From: an uncultured Pelagibacteraceae bacterium
GTDB taxonomy: Bacteria; Pseudomonadota; Alphaproteobacteria; Pelagibacterales; Pelagibacteraceae
DNA: 34,923 nt
Assembly (NCBI GenBank): GCA_902591185.1
Contig: CACIZU010000009.1
Coordinates: forward strand, 1-34,923
Direction: 5' to 3'
The notes under the pieces were generated by a model. That model did not search any database. It had not been told where the DNA came from and worked only from the letters and a program-made list of their open reading frames with translations. Position numbers and translations under genes: made by a program. This document shows positions 1 to 8,319 of this stretch, one piece after another. Position 1 is the first letter of the stretch; the number at the start of each line of letters is the position of its first letter.

Positions 1-169
1 GATATTCAATTATACAAGTTCCATTTTCTATTTTTCCATTAATATTTTGTTCAAATTTAAAATTAAGATTGTTAGTATTTATTAAATTATCTATGATTTT
101 TTTTTTATTATTTGCATTTGTATCTGTAATTAAGATTAAAAAAAAAAAGATAAATAAGTATTTGAGCAT
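1..169 (-). CDS. lolA: LolA-type outer-membrane lipoprotein carrier (partial, N-terminus)
   Basis: The first 56 codons of a minus-strand gene that runs off the left edge. It starts at an ATG that overlaps the ftsK stop codon. The translation has a hydrophobic signal peptide (MLKYLFIFFFLILITDTNA), then an Asn/Lys-rich stretch and a segment reading FKFEQNINGKIENG. That segment matches the first beta strands of LolA, the periplasmic chaperone that carries lipoproteins to the outer membrane. Following ftsK directly is a gene order I know from SAR11-type genomes. The C-terminal part is outside the window, so the call rests on the leader, the FxQ-type start and the position. Confidence 0.7.
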   Translation of the reverse strand, partial: MLKYLFIFFFLILITDTNANNKKKIIDNLINTNNLNFKFEQNINGKIENGTCIIEY

Positions 170-2253
170 TAAAGTACGTCTCTTTTACCAACATGATTTG
201 CTTTACTAACAATCCCATCTATTTCCATCATATCAATAATTCTGGCAGCTCTATTGTAGCCAATTTGAAGCTTTCTTTGTAAAAATGAGGTTGATGCTTT
301 GCCTTCTGATCTAATAATTTCTAATGCTTGTTGATAGAGCTCATCTTTCTCACCTTGGTTTTTGTTATCTCCAATTTCTTTTTCATCAGCAAAGTTTAAA
401 ATTTCGTCTATATAATCTGGTTCTGCTTGAGATCTAAGTGATTTGTTAATTTTTTCAATTTCATTATCTGAAACAAATGGCGCATGAATTCTTACTATTC
501 TATTTGCAGATGACATATAAAGCATATCACCTTTTCCCAATAATTGTTCTGCCCCTTGTTCTCCAAGAATTGTTCTGCTGTCTATTTTTGATGTTACTTG
601 AAATGAAATTCTAGTTGGGAAATTAGCTTTAATAGTACCAGTTATTACATCAACACTTGGTCTCTGAGTTGCCATTATAATATGAATTCCAGCAGCTCTT
701 GCCATCTGAGATAGTTTTTGAATATAATTTTCAATTTCTTTACCAGCTACTAGCATTAAATCAGACATTTCATCAACAACGACAACTATGTATGGCATTG
801 GAAGTTTGTGTTTGGTATTATAACTATCAATATTTCTAACACCTTCTTTAGTCATTAATCTGTACCTACTTTCCATTTCTTTCACTACCCATCCAAGTAC
901 AGAAGCTGCTTTCTTAGCTTCTGTAATCACAGGACATAATAAATGTGGAATTCCCTCATATGTGGAAAGCTCAAGCATTTTTGGATCAATTAAAATAAAT
1001 TTACATTTATCAGGTGTATGTCGATAGAGTAGAGATAAAATAATTGTGTTAATACAAACAGATTTTCCAGATCCTGTAGTTCCAGCAATAAGAAGATGAG
1101 GCATAGAGGCTAAATCACCCACAATAGGTTTGCCAGAAATACTTTTACCAAGAGCTATAGGTAATTTTATTTCTCGTTTTTTGAAATCTGAGTTATTTAG
1201 TATTTCACTTAAGTAAACGTTTTCTCTTGAATTATTTGGAAGTTCAATTCCAACAGTATTACTTCCTGGTATTGTTGCAATTCTAGCAGATTCAGAGCTT
1301 GTATTTCTAGCAATATCATCTGATAAGTTAATAATTTTAGATACTTTAACCCCAGCCGCAGGCTCAAATTCGTTAAGTGTTACTACAGGTCCATGATTAA
1401 TTTTTTTAATATTTCCACTGACACCAAAGTCCATTAAGATTTTTTCTAGAAATTCTGGATCATGAGTTTCGTTTTTATTTAGGTTTTCTCTTTCGCTTTT
1501 TGAAGGAACTTTTAATAAATCTAGACTTGGTAATTTAAATTTAATTCTATTATCTGATTTATTTTCACTTTTTATAAAAGGTAAATCATCCTGTATGAGA
1601 TTTTTAATTTCATCTTGTGGTATATATTCATTAATTATTTCACTTTTATCTGTATAATTTTTTTCTTTATTTTTTAAAAATAAATTTTTAAGTTTTTTTA
1701 AAAATAAATAAAGGTTTATTGGATTAAAATTAATACTAACTAAAAATAAAAATAAAATTAATACAATTAAAATATAATAAAAAATATTTTCATTTATTTG
1801 AATTAGTGAATTAAGAAATGTTTGATTTAAATAATTGCCAATAAATCCACCGTTACCATTTATATAAAGAGCAAATCCCTTATGGTGAAAGTGAGCAAAA
1901 AAAAGGGTTCCAAATAAACAATATATTATTGTAAAAAAAGTATTTTCAATAATTAAAAAAAATTCTTTAATTCTTAATATATTTATACCAGTTATTATAA
2001 ATGAAAATGAAATAAGATATGAAATTAGACCAACTGATTGAAAAAATAAATCAGAGACAAAACTACCCTGAAAACCCAATAAATTTTTAATCTCAGTATT
2101 GTCAGGAAAAATAAAATTAGGATCTTCTGGTGAATAAGTTATTAGTGCAATTAACAACATCGTTCCTGCGGCAAAAATAATAATACCAAAAATTTCTGCC
2201 AGTCTTTTGATGGCAAAATTAATAAATAAATTGAATGTTTTTTTAATATTCAT
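169..2253 (-). CDS. ftsK: DNA translocase FtsK
   Basis: FtsK pumps DNA through the closing septum and helps resolve chromosome dimers. The 694-residue protein has four N-terminal membrane helices (about residues 20-40, 70-92, 102-120 and 155-172) and a short polar linker. A RecA-like motor follows, with Walker A GTTGSGKS at about 391-398 and Walker B VVVDEMSDL at about 489-497. The last 60 or so residues form the winged-helix gamma domain that reads KOPS sites (LQRKLQIGYNRAARIIDMM). It is shorter than many FtsK proteins because the linker is reduced, which fits genome streamlining. It is divergent from the monooxygenase gene on its right and overlaps lolA by one base. Confidence 0.96.
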   Translation of the reverse strand: MNIKKTFNLFINFAIKRLAEIFGIIIFAAGTMLLIALITYSPEDPNFIFPDNTEIKNLLGFQGSFVSDLFFQSVGLISYLISFSFIITGINILRIKEFFLIIENTFFTIIYCLFGTLFFAHFHHKGFALYINGNGGFIGNYLNQTFLNSLIQINENIFYYILIVLILFLFLVSINFNPINLYLFLKKLKNLFLKNKEKNYTDKSEIINEYIPQDEIKNLIQDDLPFIKSENKSDNRIKFKLPSLDLLKVPSKSERENLNKNETHDPEFLEKILMDFGVSGNIKKINHGPVVTLNEFEPAAGVKVSKIINLSDDIARNTSSESARIATIPGSNTVGIELPNNSRENVYLSEILNNSDFKKREIKLPIALGKSISGKPIVGDLASMPHLLIAGTTGSGKSVCINTIILSLLYRHTPDKCKFILIDPKMLELSTYEGIPHLLCPVITEAKKAASVLGWVVKEMESRYRLMTKEGVRNIDSYNTKHKLPMPYIVVVVDEMSDLMLVAGKEIENYIQKLSQMARAAGIHIIMATQRPSVDVITGTIKANFPTRISFQVTSKIDSRTILGEQGAEQLLGKGDMLYMSSANRIVRIHAPFVSDNEIEKINKSLRSQAEPDYIDEILNFADEKEIGDNKNQGEKDELYQQALEIIRSEGKASTSFLQRKLQIGYNRAARIIDMMEIDGIVSKANHVGKRDVL

Positions 2254-2316
2254 TTAAATAAATCAACTTAATCACTTTGTATCATCTAATTTTTATTGTT
2301 AAAATTAAAAATAATT

Positions 2317-3396
2317 ATGAAAGTTTGTGTAGTAGGTGATGGTCTTTCAGCTTTAACTTTGGCTAAGGCACTGGTTAATCAAAATGTTTTTGTAGATATT
2401 TTGGCTCAAAAAAAAGGTCGAAAATTTAGTCAATCTAGAACATTAGGCATTTCAAAAAATAATACTGATTTTTTTAACAAAAATATAATAAATATTGAAA
2501 AACTTCTTTGGAAGTTAACAAAGATTGAGATATTTACAGATAATTTAAAAAATGAAACATTAATAAACTTTGAAAAAAATAATAATGAACTTTTTTCTGT
2601 TATTAGAAACAATGAATTGTATAAAATTTTAGAAAAAGATTTATCTAAAAATAACTATTTTAAGAAAATAATATTAAATAATAAAAAATTGTCTTTTATT
2701 AATGATTACGAACTTATTATTAATTGTGATTATTTTCACAATATTACAAAAAAATATTTTAGTAAAAAGATCGTTAAAAAATATAATAGTTTTGCATTTA
2801 CAACAATAATTAAACATGAAAAAATTTTAAATGATACTGCTATACAAGTTTTTACAAAAAGAGGTCCTTTAGCTTTTTTGCCAATTTCTAATAATGAAAC
2901 TTCTGTAGTATACTCCATGCATAACTCGATTGATAAAAAAAAAGAAAATATTGAAGAATTAATTGAACTCTATAATTATAAATATAAAATTAATAAAATT
3001 GAGAAAATTGATAATTTTGAACTAAAGTCTTTAAATTTAAGATCTTATCATCATAATAATATTTTAGCATTTGGTGATCTGTTACACAAAATTCATCCAT
3101 TGGCGGGTCAAGGATTTAATATGACCATTAGAGACATTAGAGTTTTTATAAAGATAATTAAAAAAAGAATTGATTTAGGATTACCATTAGATAGTTCGGT
3201 AAATTATGAGTTTGAAAATAGTTTAAGACATAAAAATTTTATTTTTTCTACAGGAATAGATTTAATTCATGAGTTTTTTAATATAGAGAGAAAAACTAAA
3301 AGTAATATTTTAAGTAAATCTGTAAAATTTTTTGGCAACAATCCTTCAATTAATAAGATGTTTACAAAAATTGCTGATAAGGGAATTTTATTTTAA
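2317..3396 (+). CDS. UbiH/COQ6-family FAD-dependent monooxygenase
   Basis: A flavoprotein hydroxylase of the type that adds oxygen to the ubiquinone ring. The N-terminus has a dinucleotide-binding motif (VCVVGDGLSALTLAKAL, residues 3-19). Near residue 253 is the family's second FAD motif, GDLLHKIHPLAGQGFN. I start it at ATG 2317: the in-frame TTG at 2296 would add seven residues ahead of the Rossmann strand, which normally sits at the N-terminus. At 359 residues it is shorter than usual UbiH/UbiF proteins (about 390-400), and the middle is divergent. Which ring position it hydroxylates cannot be told from sequence alone. Its stop lies one base from the stop of the convergent LON-domain gene. 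Confidence 0.85.
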   Translation: MKVCVVGDGLSALTLAKALVNQNVFVDILAQKKGRKFSQSRTLGISKNNTDFFNKNIINIEKLLWKLTKIEIFTDNLKNETLINFEKNNNELFSVIRNNELYKILEKDLSKNNYFKKIILNNKKLSFINDYELIINCDYFHNITKKYFSKKIVKKYNSFAFTTIIKHEKILNDTAIQVFTKRGPLAFLPISNNETSVVYSMHNSIDKKKENIEELIELYNYKYKINKIEKIDNFELKSLNLRSYHHNNILAFGDLLHKIHPLAGQGFNMTIRDIRVFIKIIKKRIDLGLPLDSSVNYEFENSLRHKNFIFSTGIDLIHEFFNIERKTKSNILSKSVKFFGNNPSINKMFTKIADKGILF

Positions 3397-3397
3397 A

Positions 3398-4045
3398 CTA
3401 TTGTAGCGTTGTATTGTTAAAAACATCGTGCGAATATGTACTTAAAATTTCAGCTATTTTGTTTTTTCTCACATCAAGGTTTTTAGCCTCTAGTAAAATT
3501 TGTTTTTCCTCTAAAGAAAAAGGAGAAGCCATTGCTAGAGCATTTATTGTTTCATCAAGGTTTTGTTTTTCAAGGGCTTTCCAATTAATAATAAATCCTC
3601 TTTTTTCAAATAGAGATTTTAAATCTTTAAAAATTAATTCAAGATCATTAAATTTAATCTCTTCTTTTTGATTTTTAAGATCATTTTCAAATTTTTTAAA
3701 ATTAACTTCATATAGTCTGTATTTCTTATTTGATTTAATTTCGTTAATTATTTCAAATCTTACCAATCCTTTTAATTCAATTAAAAAGGTTCTATTGTCA
3801 GTTTCTTTAAAACTAGTAATTTTTCCTAAACAACCAATTTTATGTAAATCGGGAGGTATATTTTCATTGTTATTTGAATTTAAAGGCTGAATCATTCCTA
3901 TTAATTTATCTAATTTCATGCTGTCATTAATCATATCAATATATCTTGGTTCAAAAATATTTAATGGAACCGATGTGTTAGGAAAAAGAATAAAATTACT
4001 TAGTGGGAAAATAGGTATAATTTTTGGTAAATTGTTTTTTTCCAT
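3398..4045 (-). CDS. LON substrate-binding-domain protein
   Basis: A 215-residue stand-alone protein related to the N-terminal domain of Lon protease. It opens with the family pattern IPIFPLSNFILFPNTSVPL followed by IFEPRYIDMI, and has an internal G-x-I-x-x-F (GCLGKITSF). No AAA+ or protease domain follows, so it is not Lon itself. The molecular role of such short LON proteins in alphaproteobacteria is not firmly known; proteolysis adaptor is a guess. It is convergent with the flavoprotein gene, with a one-base gap, and divergent from the TPR-sulfotransferase gene at 4095. Confidence 0.85.
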   Translation of the reverse strand: MEKNNLPKIIPIFPLSNFILFPNTSVPLNIFEPRYIDMINDSMKLDKLIGMIQPLNSNNNENIPPDLHKIGCLGKITSFKETDNRTFLIELKGLVRFEIINEIKSNKKYRLYEVNFKKFENDLKNQKEEIKFNDLELIFKDLKSLFEKRGFIINWKALEKQNLDETINALAMASPFSLEEKQILLEAKNLDVRKNKIAEILSTYSHDVFNNTTLQ

Positions 4046-4094
4046 TTTATTTATTAAAAAATATAAAATATAACATTTTAATCTAAATTACCAT

Positions 4095-5459
4095 ATGGAT
4101 CTTGATATAGGAAAAAAATTTATCCAAGAAAAAAAACTTAATAAAGCATTATTCTTTTTTTTAAATGAGTTGGAAAAAGGAAACAAAACTATTAGATTAT
4201 ATTTTTTTTTGGGATTTACCTATTTTGAGCTTAATCAAATTCAAAACAGTATTATTTATTATAAATTAGCTTTAAAAATTGATCCAAAATCAATGGATAT
4301 AATTTTAAAACTTGCTAATGCAAATTATGTTATTGGAAATTTTTTGTCAGCAAAAAGTTTATATTTGAAAGCTATTAGGTTAAATAAATATAACCCAAGA
4401 GCTTATTATGGTCTTTATTTAATTAAACTCCAATACTTAACTACAAAACATATTTTAGATTTAAATGAAATCAAAAAAAGAAACATTAGTTTGAACGAAA
4501 GTTATTTGGTTGAATATTTGTTGTCAAAAGATGCAAAACAAAAAAAAAATTATGAATTAGAATTGAAGCATCTTGAACAATATCAAAATATGTGTTTTAA
4601 ATCTAGAAATGATCATAATTTACAAGGACTTTTTTATTATAATAAGATTATATCTAAACATTATAACAAAATAAAATTTAATAAGACTTTATCTAAAGAA
4701 GTAGCGATTAAAAATATTTCTCCGATTTTTATAATTGGTTTACCAAGGTCTGGCTCGACTCTTGTCGAATCTATTATTGGTGCAGCAAATTGTAATATAA
4801 TTAGTTTAGGAGAAACAGCGATTTTTAATACAGCAATTTTTGATCAAATAAAAGATTATATATATAAAAAAAATTTTGATACTAAAAAATGTAATTTAAA
4901 TTTAAATATTTTAGAACTTCAAAAAAATGTTAATCACAGGTACCAAAATTTTCTCCACAACAATAATAAACAAAAATATCTAGTTGATAAATCTTTAGAA
5001 AATTTTTTTAATATTGAATCTATATTAAGAGTATTTCCAAATGCAAAATTTATAAATACTAAAAGAAATTATAAGGACTCTGCTATTGCCATATATCAGT
5101 CAATGTTACCAGATTTACCTTGGACCCATTCTATTAAAGATATTTTAAATTATATAGATAATTATATTAGAATACTAAAGTTTTATGAACAGAAATTTTC
5201 AGATAAAATTTTATCAATAGATTTAGAAAGCTTAACAAGTAAACAGGAATTTTATACAAAGAAGATATATAAATTTTGTAATTTACCATGGTCATTAGAA
5301 ATTTTAAAATTTTATAAAAAAAAAAATTTTATTATTAAAACTTTAAGCAATACACAACTGAGAAACCAAATAACCATATATAATAAAAAAAAATATGAAC
5401 CATATGAAATACTTTTGGATGATCACAGAGATAAATATGAATGGTTAAATAAATCTTAA
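4095..5459 (+). CDS. TPR-sulfotransferase fusion protein
   Basis: The N-terminal third (about residues 1-110) is made of TPR-like helical repeats, for example YYKLALKIDPKS and LYLKAIRLNKYNP. The C-terminal part is a PAPS-dependent sulfotransferase. The 5'-phosphosulfate-binding loop is IIGLPRSGSTLVES at 213-226, with the LGE motif at 238-240 typical of tyrosylprotein-type enzymes. A 3'-phosphate-binding region follows (INTKRNYKDSAIAIYQS), and near the C-terminus is KTLSNTQLRNQI, resembling the family's late S/QxR motif. The architecture is common among marine alphaproteobacteria. The TPR part probably binds an acceptor protein, but the acceptor is unknown. It is followed after about 100 bases by a second sulfotransferase. 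Confidence 0.85.
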   Translation: MDLDIGKKFIQEKKLNKALFFFLNELEKGNKTIRLYFFLGFTYFELNQIQNSIIYYKLALKIDPKSMDIILKLANANYVIGNFLSAKSLYLKAIRLNKYNPRAYYGLYLIKLQYLTTKHILDLNEIKKRNISLNESYLVEYLLSKDAKQKKNYELELKHLEQYQNMCFKSRNDHNLQGLFYYNKIISKHYNKIKFNKTLSKEVAIKNISPIFIIGLPRSGSTLVESIIGAANCNIISLGETAIFNTAIFDQIKDYIYKKNFDTKKCNLNLNILELQKNVNHRYQNFLHNNNKQKYLVDKSLENFFNIESILRVFPNAKFINTKRNYKDSAIAIYQSMLPDLPWTHSIKDILNYIDNYIRILKFYEQKFSDKILSIDLESLTSKQEFYTKKIYKFCNLPWSLEILKFYKKKNFIIKTLSNTQLRNQITIYNKKKYEPYEILLDDHRDKYEWLNKS

Positions 5460-5563
5460 TTAGAAAGAATAAAATTGCGTGATAAATTAACTGTAAGTAT
5501 TTTTAAAATTTTTATAATTTATTAATAACAAAAAATTTATTATTCATCTATAATAAGAGAACA

Positions 5564-6418
5564 ATGATATTTTGGATAGCATCTTACCCTAAAAGTGGCA
5601 ATACATGGCTTAGAACATTAATCAGTTCTTATTATTATACTAAAGATGGAATATATAATGACAATATAATTAAGAAGATAGGTCAATTCCCAGAAAAAAG
5701 ACATTTTACTGAATTTGAATATGATCAAAAAATTGTTACAGATACCTCAAAGTTTTGGTTGAAAGCGCAGCAAAGTATTAACAAAGATAAGCAATTAAGA
5801 TTTTTTAAAACACACAATGTTTTTGGATCACTAAACAATCAACAATTTACGAATAAAGAAAATTCTATAGGTTGTATTTATATAGTTAGAGACCCAAGAA
5901 ATGTAATTACATCTTTAAAAAATCATTATGAAATGAATGATGATCAAACATTAAAATGGATGAGCAATGAAAAACAATTCATTTATGATGTACAAAATTT
6001 AGAAAAAGATGGTTATAGTGATTTTCAGTTTATTAGTTCGTGGGAAACAAATTACAAATCATGGAAAGTTCAAAAACAAATACCCATTAAGATTGTTAAA
6101 TATGAAGATTTACTAAATAAAACTTTTGTAGTTTTTAAGGATATTGTTGAGTTCATAAATAAAACAACAAATATTAATAAAAGTATAGATAAGAACAAAT
6201 TAAAAAATTCTGTTCAATCTACTTCTTTTGATAAACTTAAAAATAATGAAAAAAAATATGGTTTTTCAGAAGCAATTTTATCTAAAAAAACAAATGAAAA
6301 AATTCCATTTTTTTTTCTAGGACCAGATAATGATTGGAAGAAAATTCTATCAGAGGACATGAAAACAAGGCTTAATCAAATTTACGAAAAAAATTTAAAA
6401 GAACTATCTTATATTTAG
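5564..6418 (+). CDS. Sulfotransferase (Sulfotransfer_1 type)
   Basis: A 284-residue single-domain sulfotransferase. It has the classic 5'-PSB loop YPKSGNTWLR at 8-17, a likely catalytic histidine in FKTH (81-84), the 3'-phosphate-binding segment IVRDPRNVITSL (107-118) and the late GPDNDWKK motif that resembles the family's RKGxxGDWK loop. These point to transfer of sulfate from PAPS to a hydroxyl group. The acceptor cannot be told. No signal peptide is visible, so it should act in the cytosol. It is of a different subfamily from the TPR fusion just upstream, so the pair is not a recent duplication. tRNA-Gly follows 47 bases later. Confidence 0.9.
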   Translation: MIFWIASYPKSGNTWLRTLISSYYYTKDGIYNDNIIKKIGQFPEKRHFTEFEYDQKIVTDTSKFWLKAQQSINKDKQLRFFKTHNVFGSLNNQQFTNKENSIGCIYIVRDPRNVITSLKNHYEMNDDQTLKWMSNEKQFIYDVQNLEKDGYSDFQFISSWETNYKSWKVQKQIPIKIVKYEDLLNKTFVVFKDIVEFINKTTNINKSIDKNKLKNSVQSTSFDKLKNNEKKYGFSEAILSKKTNEKIPFFFLGPDNDWKKILSEDMKTRLNQIYEKNLKELSYI

Positions 6419-6424
6419 AATAAC

Positions 6425-6452
6425 TTGTTTTTAGATTTTTTTAATCTATACT
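6425..6452 (+). promoter_or_regulatory. Possible promoter of tRNA-Gly
   Basis: TATACT (6447-6452) lies 13 bases before the tRNA and matches a sigma-70 -10 box at five of six positions. A TTGTTT at 6425-6430 with a 16-base spacer could be a weak -35. In DNA this A+T-rich such matches occur by chance, so this is a candidate only. A short TAGATT/AATCTA hairpin lies within the spacer. Confidence 0.3.
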
Positions 6453-6465
6453 TTGAATATATTAT

Positions 6466-6540
6466 GCGGGTATAGCTCAGTGGTAGAGCGTCTCGTTGCC
6501 AACGAGAAGGTCGAGGGTTCGACCCCCTTTGCCCGCTCCA
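6466..6540 (+). tRNA. tRNA-Gly (anticodon GCC)
   Basis: The cloverleaf can be drawn completely. The acceptor is GCGGGTA pairing with TGCCCGC and including one G-T pair. The D arm is GCTC/GAGC. The anticodon stem TCTCG/CGAGA closes the loop TTGCCAA, whose anticodon GCC reads glycine codons GGC and GGT. The T arm is GAGGG-TTCGACC-CCCTT. The discriminator base is T and CCA is encoded (6538-6540). An open reading frame passes through the tRNA on the same strand but is an artefact. Confidence 0.97.
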
Positions 6541-6558
6541 ATATTATTTTTGAGCACA

Positions 6559-7971
6559 ATGAGTGAAAAAAATAAATCAAATATTGATGAATTATTTAGT
6601 TTGGCTGTTCAAAATCAAAAAAATAATAATCTTCAGGCTGCAAAAAATCTTTACAAAAAAATATTAAAATTAAATCCAAAATTTATAAAAGTCTATTACA
6701 ATTTAGGATTAATATTTCAGAAAATGGGTGAAAATGAAAACGCACTAAGGTGTTATGAAAAATTAATCCAAGTCAATCCTGATTTGATAAATGTACAATA
6801 TAATCTTGGATTAATTTTTGAACAATTAGATGACAATGAAAAAGCAAAAAAATGTTATGAAAAAGTAATTGAAATTAATCCAAATATTGTAGACGCACAT
6901 AACAATCTTGGATTAGTATTTAAAAAATTAGGTGACAATGAAAAAGCAAAAAAATGTTATGAAAAAGCAATTGAGATTAACCCAAATTATGCAAATGCAC
7001 ACAGTAATCTAGGAATATTTTATGCTGATTTAGGAAAATATAACGAGGCCATCAATAGTTATATTGTTGCCTTAAAATGCGATAATGAACATAAAAATGC
7101 AAAAAGGAATTTAATTTCATCTCTTACTTATTTTAAATCAGATAGCAATCATCCAATCATTGTTGCAAATAATAATTTACAAAAAGTACAAAATAATTTT
7201 GATCTTCAAGATTATTTAAAAAATGAAAATTTAGCTATTATTTTTAAAAGATCTTATGAGATTTTAAATGATGTTGCTGAAAGTATAAAAGGAATTGAAT
7301 ACATCGAAACTCAAACTTATAGAAGAAATTCTATAAATCTAAACTGCAGAAGACATCATAAAGTTTTTAATCAATATAATATAATACCTAGGTTTTGTTT
7401 TAGTTGTTTTAAAATTCAGATTGAACCAAAGAATATTTTAGAATTAATAAAACTATTTTTTGTTTTTGATAGTTTTAAATTTCCAAACAATAATTGGAGA
7501 AAATGTATGATTGAATTAAGACCTAATGTTTCAGGTGTTTATAAAGGTCTAATTTATTGCTCAAGCATGGAAGAAGCTTCAGAAATTTTAAGTGATATTA
7601 GTCCAATTTTAAAAAAAATTTTAGAATACAAAGTTAGTATAAAAAGAGGATGTTCGGAGTTTTACAAACCATTTCCTAATTTTAAACAGACTGACAAAAA
7701 AGATTCTACTTTTATGAATTATAATAATAAATGGGAAAAATTAGAAAAAAAAACAGATAATAAAAAAGATTTAATTCAAAAAAAACTATCAGATTCAATA
7801 TCGGGTTTATCTATTTCAGATTTTTTAATAATGAATCATTGGTTAAATTACGCTAAATTAATAAATGATTTATCTTATAAGGATGTAAGTATCAATTTTC
7901 CTTACTCAAAATTTATTTTTGAAACAATGTCAAGCCAAATAGAATTTCGTAGAAAAGAATTTTTATGTTAA
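6559..7971 (+). CDS. TPR protein with unrecognised cysteine-containing C-terminal region
   Basis: I start this gene at ATG 6559, just after the tRNA, giving 470 residues (MSEKNKSNIDEL...). An upstream in-frame ATG at 6496 lies inside tRNA-Gly and is rejected. Residues 8-175 are five TPR-like units. Two of them are near identical at the DNA level with a 102-base period. Residues 225-470 match no family I know. This region has cysteines at 263, 280, 283, 316, 334 and 365, a CRRHH motif (263-267), CFSC (280-283) and RPNVSGVYKG (321-330). These could bind a metal or form disulfides; neither is shown. No signal peptide or membrane segment is visible. Confidence 0.75.
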   Translation: MSEKNKSNIDELFSLAVQNQKNNNLQAAKNLYKKILKLNPKFIKVYYNLGLIFQKMGENENALRCYEKLIQVNPDLINVQYNLGLIFEQLDDNEKAKKCYEKVIEINPNIVDAHNNLGLVFKKLGDNEKAKKCYEKAIEINPNYANAHSNLGIFYADLGKYNEAINSYIVALKCDNEHKNAKRNLISSLTYFKSDSNHPIIVANNNLQKVQNNFDLQDYLKNENLAIIFKRSYEILNDVAESIKGIEYIETQTYRRNSINLNCRRHHKVFNQYNIIPRFCFSCFKIQIEPKNILELIKLFFVFDSFKFPNNNWRKCMIELRPNVSGVYKGLIYCSSMEEASEILSDISPILKKILEYKVSIKRGCSEFYKPFPNFKQTDKKDSTFMNYNNKWEKLEKKTDNKKDLIQKKLSDSISGLSISDFLIMNHWLNYAKLINDLSYKDVSINFPYSKFIFETMSSQIEFRRKEFLC

Positions 7972-7980
7972 AAATTTCTC

Positions 7981-8319
7981 ATGGAAGATCTCTTAAAAAA
8001 AAAATGTAAACCATGTGAAGGTGGCGTTATACCTTTTGATATATCTGAAATACATAAGTATCAAAAAAAAGTAGATGGTTGGGATATTACTAAAGATGAA
8101 AATGAAATATTTTTTTTAAAAAAAAAATTTAATTTTAATAATTTTTTGGAAAGTCAAAAATTTACTAATAATGTTGGTAAAATTTCTGAAGAAGAGGGCC
8201 ATCATCCAGATATAACCTTTGGATGGGGTTACGCAGAAATTAAAATTACTACTCATGCAATTAAAGGTCTTTCCGAAAATGATTTTATTTTAGCTGCTAA
8301 AATAGACCAAATTAATTAG
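7981..8319 (+). CDS. phhB: Pterin-4a-carbinolamine dehydratase-like protein
   Basis: A 112-residue protein of the PCD/DCoH family, which dehydrates 4a-hydroxytetrahydrobiopterin. The family signature is clear: EEEGHHPDITFGWG (the HHP catalytic pair plus Trp), then THAIKGLSENDFILAAKID. The upstream segment GWDITKDENEIFFLKKKFNF matches the family's first strand and helix. No aromatic amino-acid hydroxylase lies in this window, so the physiological pterin substrate is open. It starts nine bases after the TPR gene, suggesting cotranscription, and converges with the hydrolase gene, overlapping it by four bases. Confidence 0.9.
   Translation: MEDLLKKKCKPCEGGVIPFDISEIHKYQKKVDGWDITKDENEIFFLKKKFNFNNFLESQKFTNNVGKISEEEGHHPDITFGWGYAEIKITTHAIKGLSENDFILAAKIDQIN

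Noticed and set aside
6432..6448. Terminator hairpin after the second sulfotransferase
   Set aside because: The stem is six A/T-rich pairs with no following T run beyond the loop, and it overlaps the likely tRNA promoter.
6466..6540. tRNA-Gly as an integration site (attB)
   Set aside because: No integrase gene and no direct repeat of the tRNA 3' end were seen in the flanking DNA.
6496..6558. N-terminal extension of the TPR protein beginning inside the tRNA
   Set aside because: The added residues (PTRRSRVRPP...) are the translation of the T arm and acceptor end of tRNA-Gly, a well-known artefact. An ATG at 6559 gives a normal TPR start.
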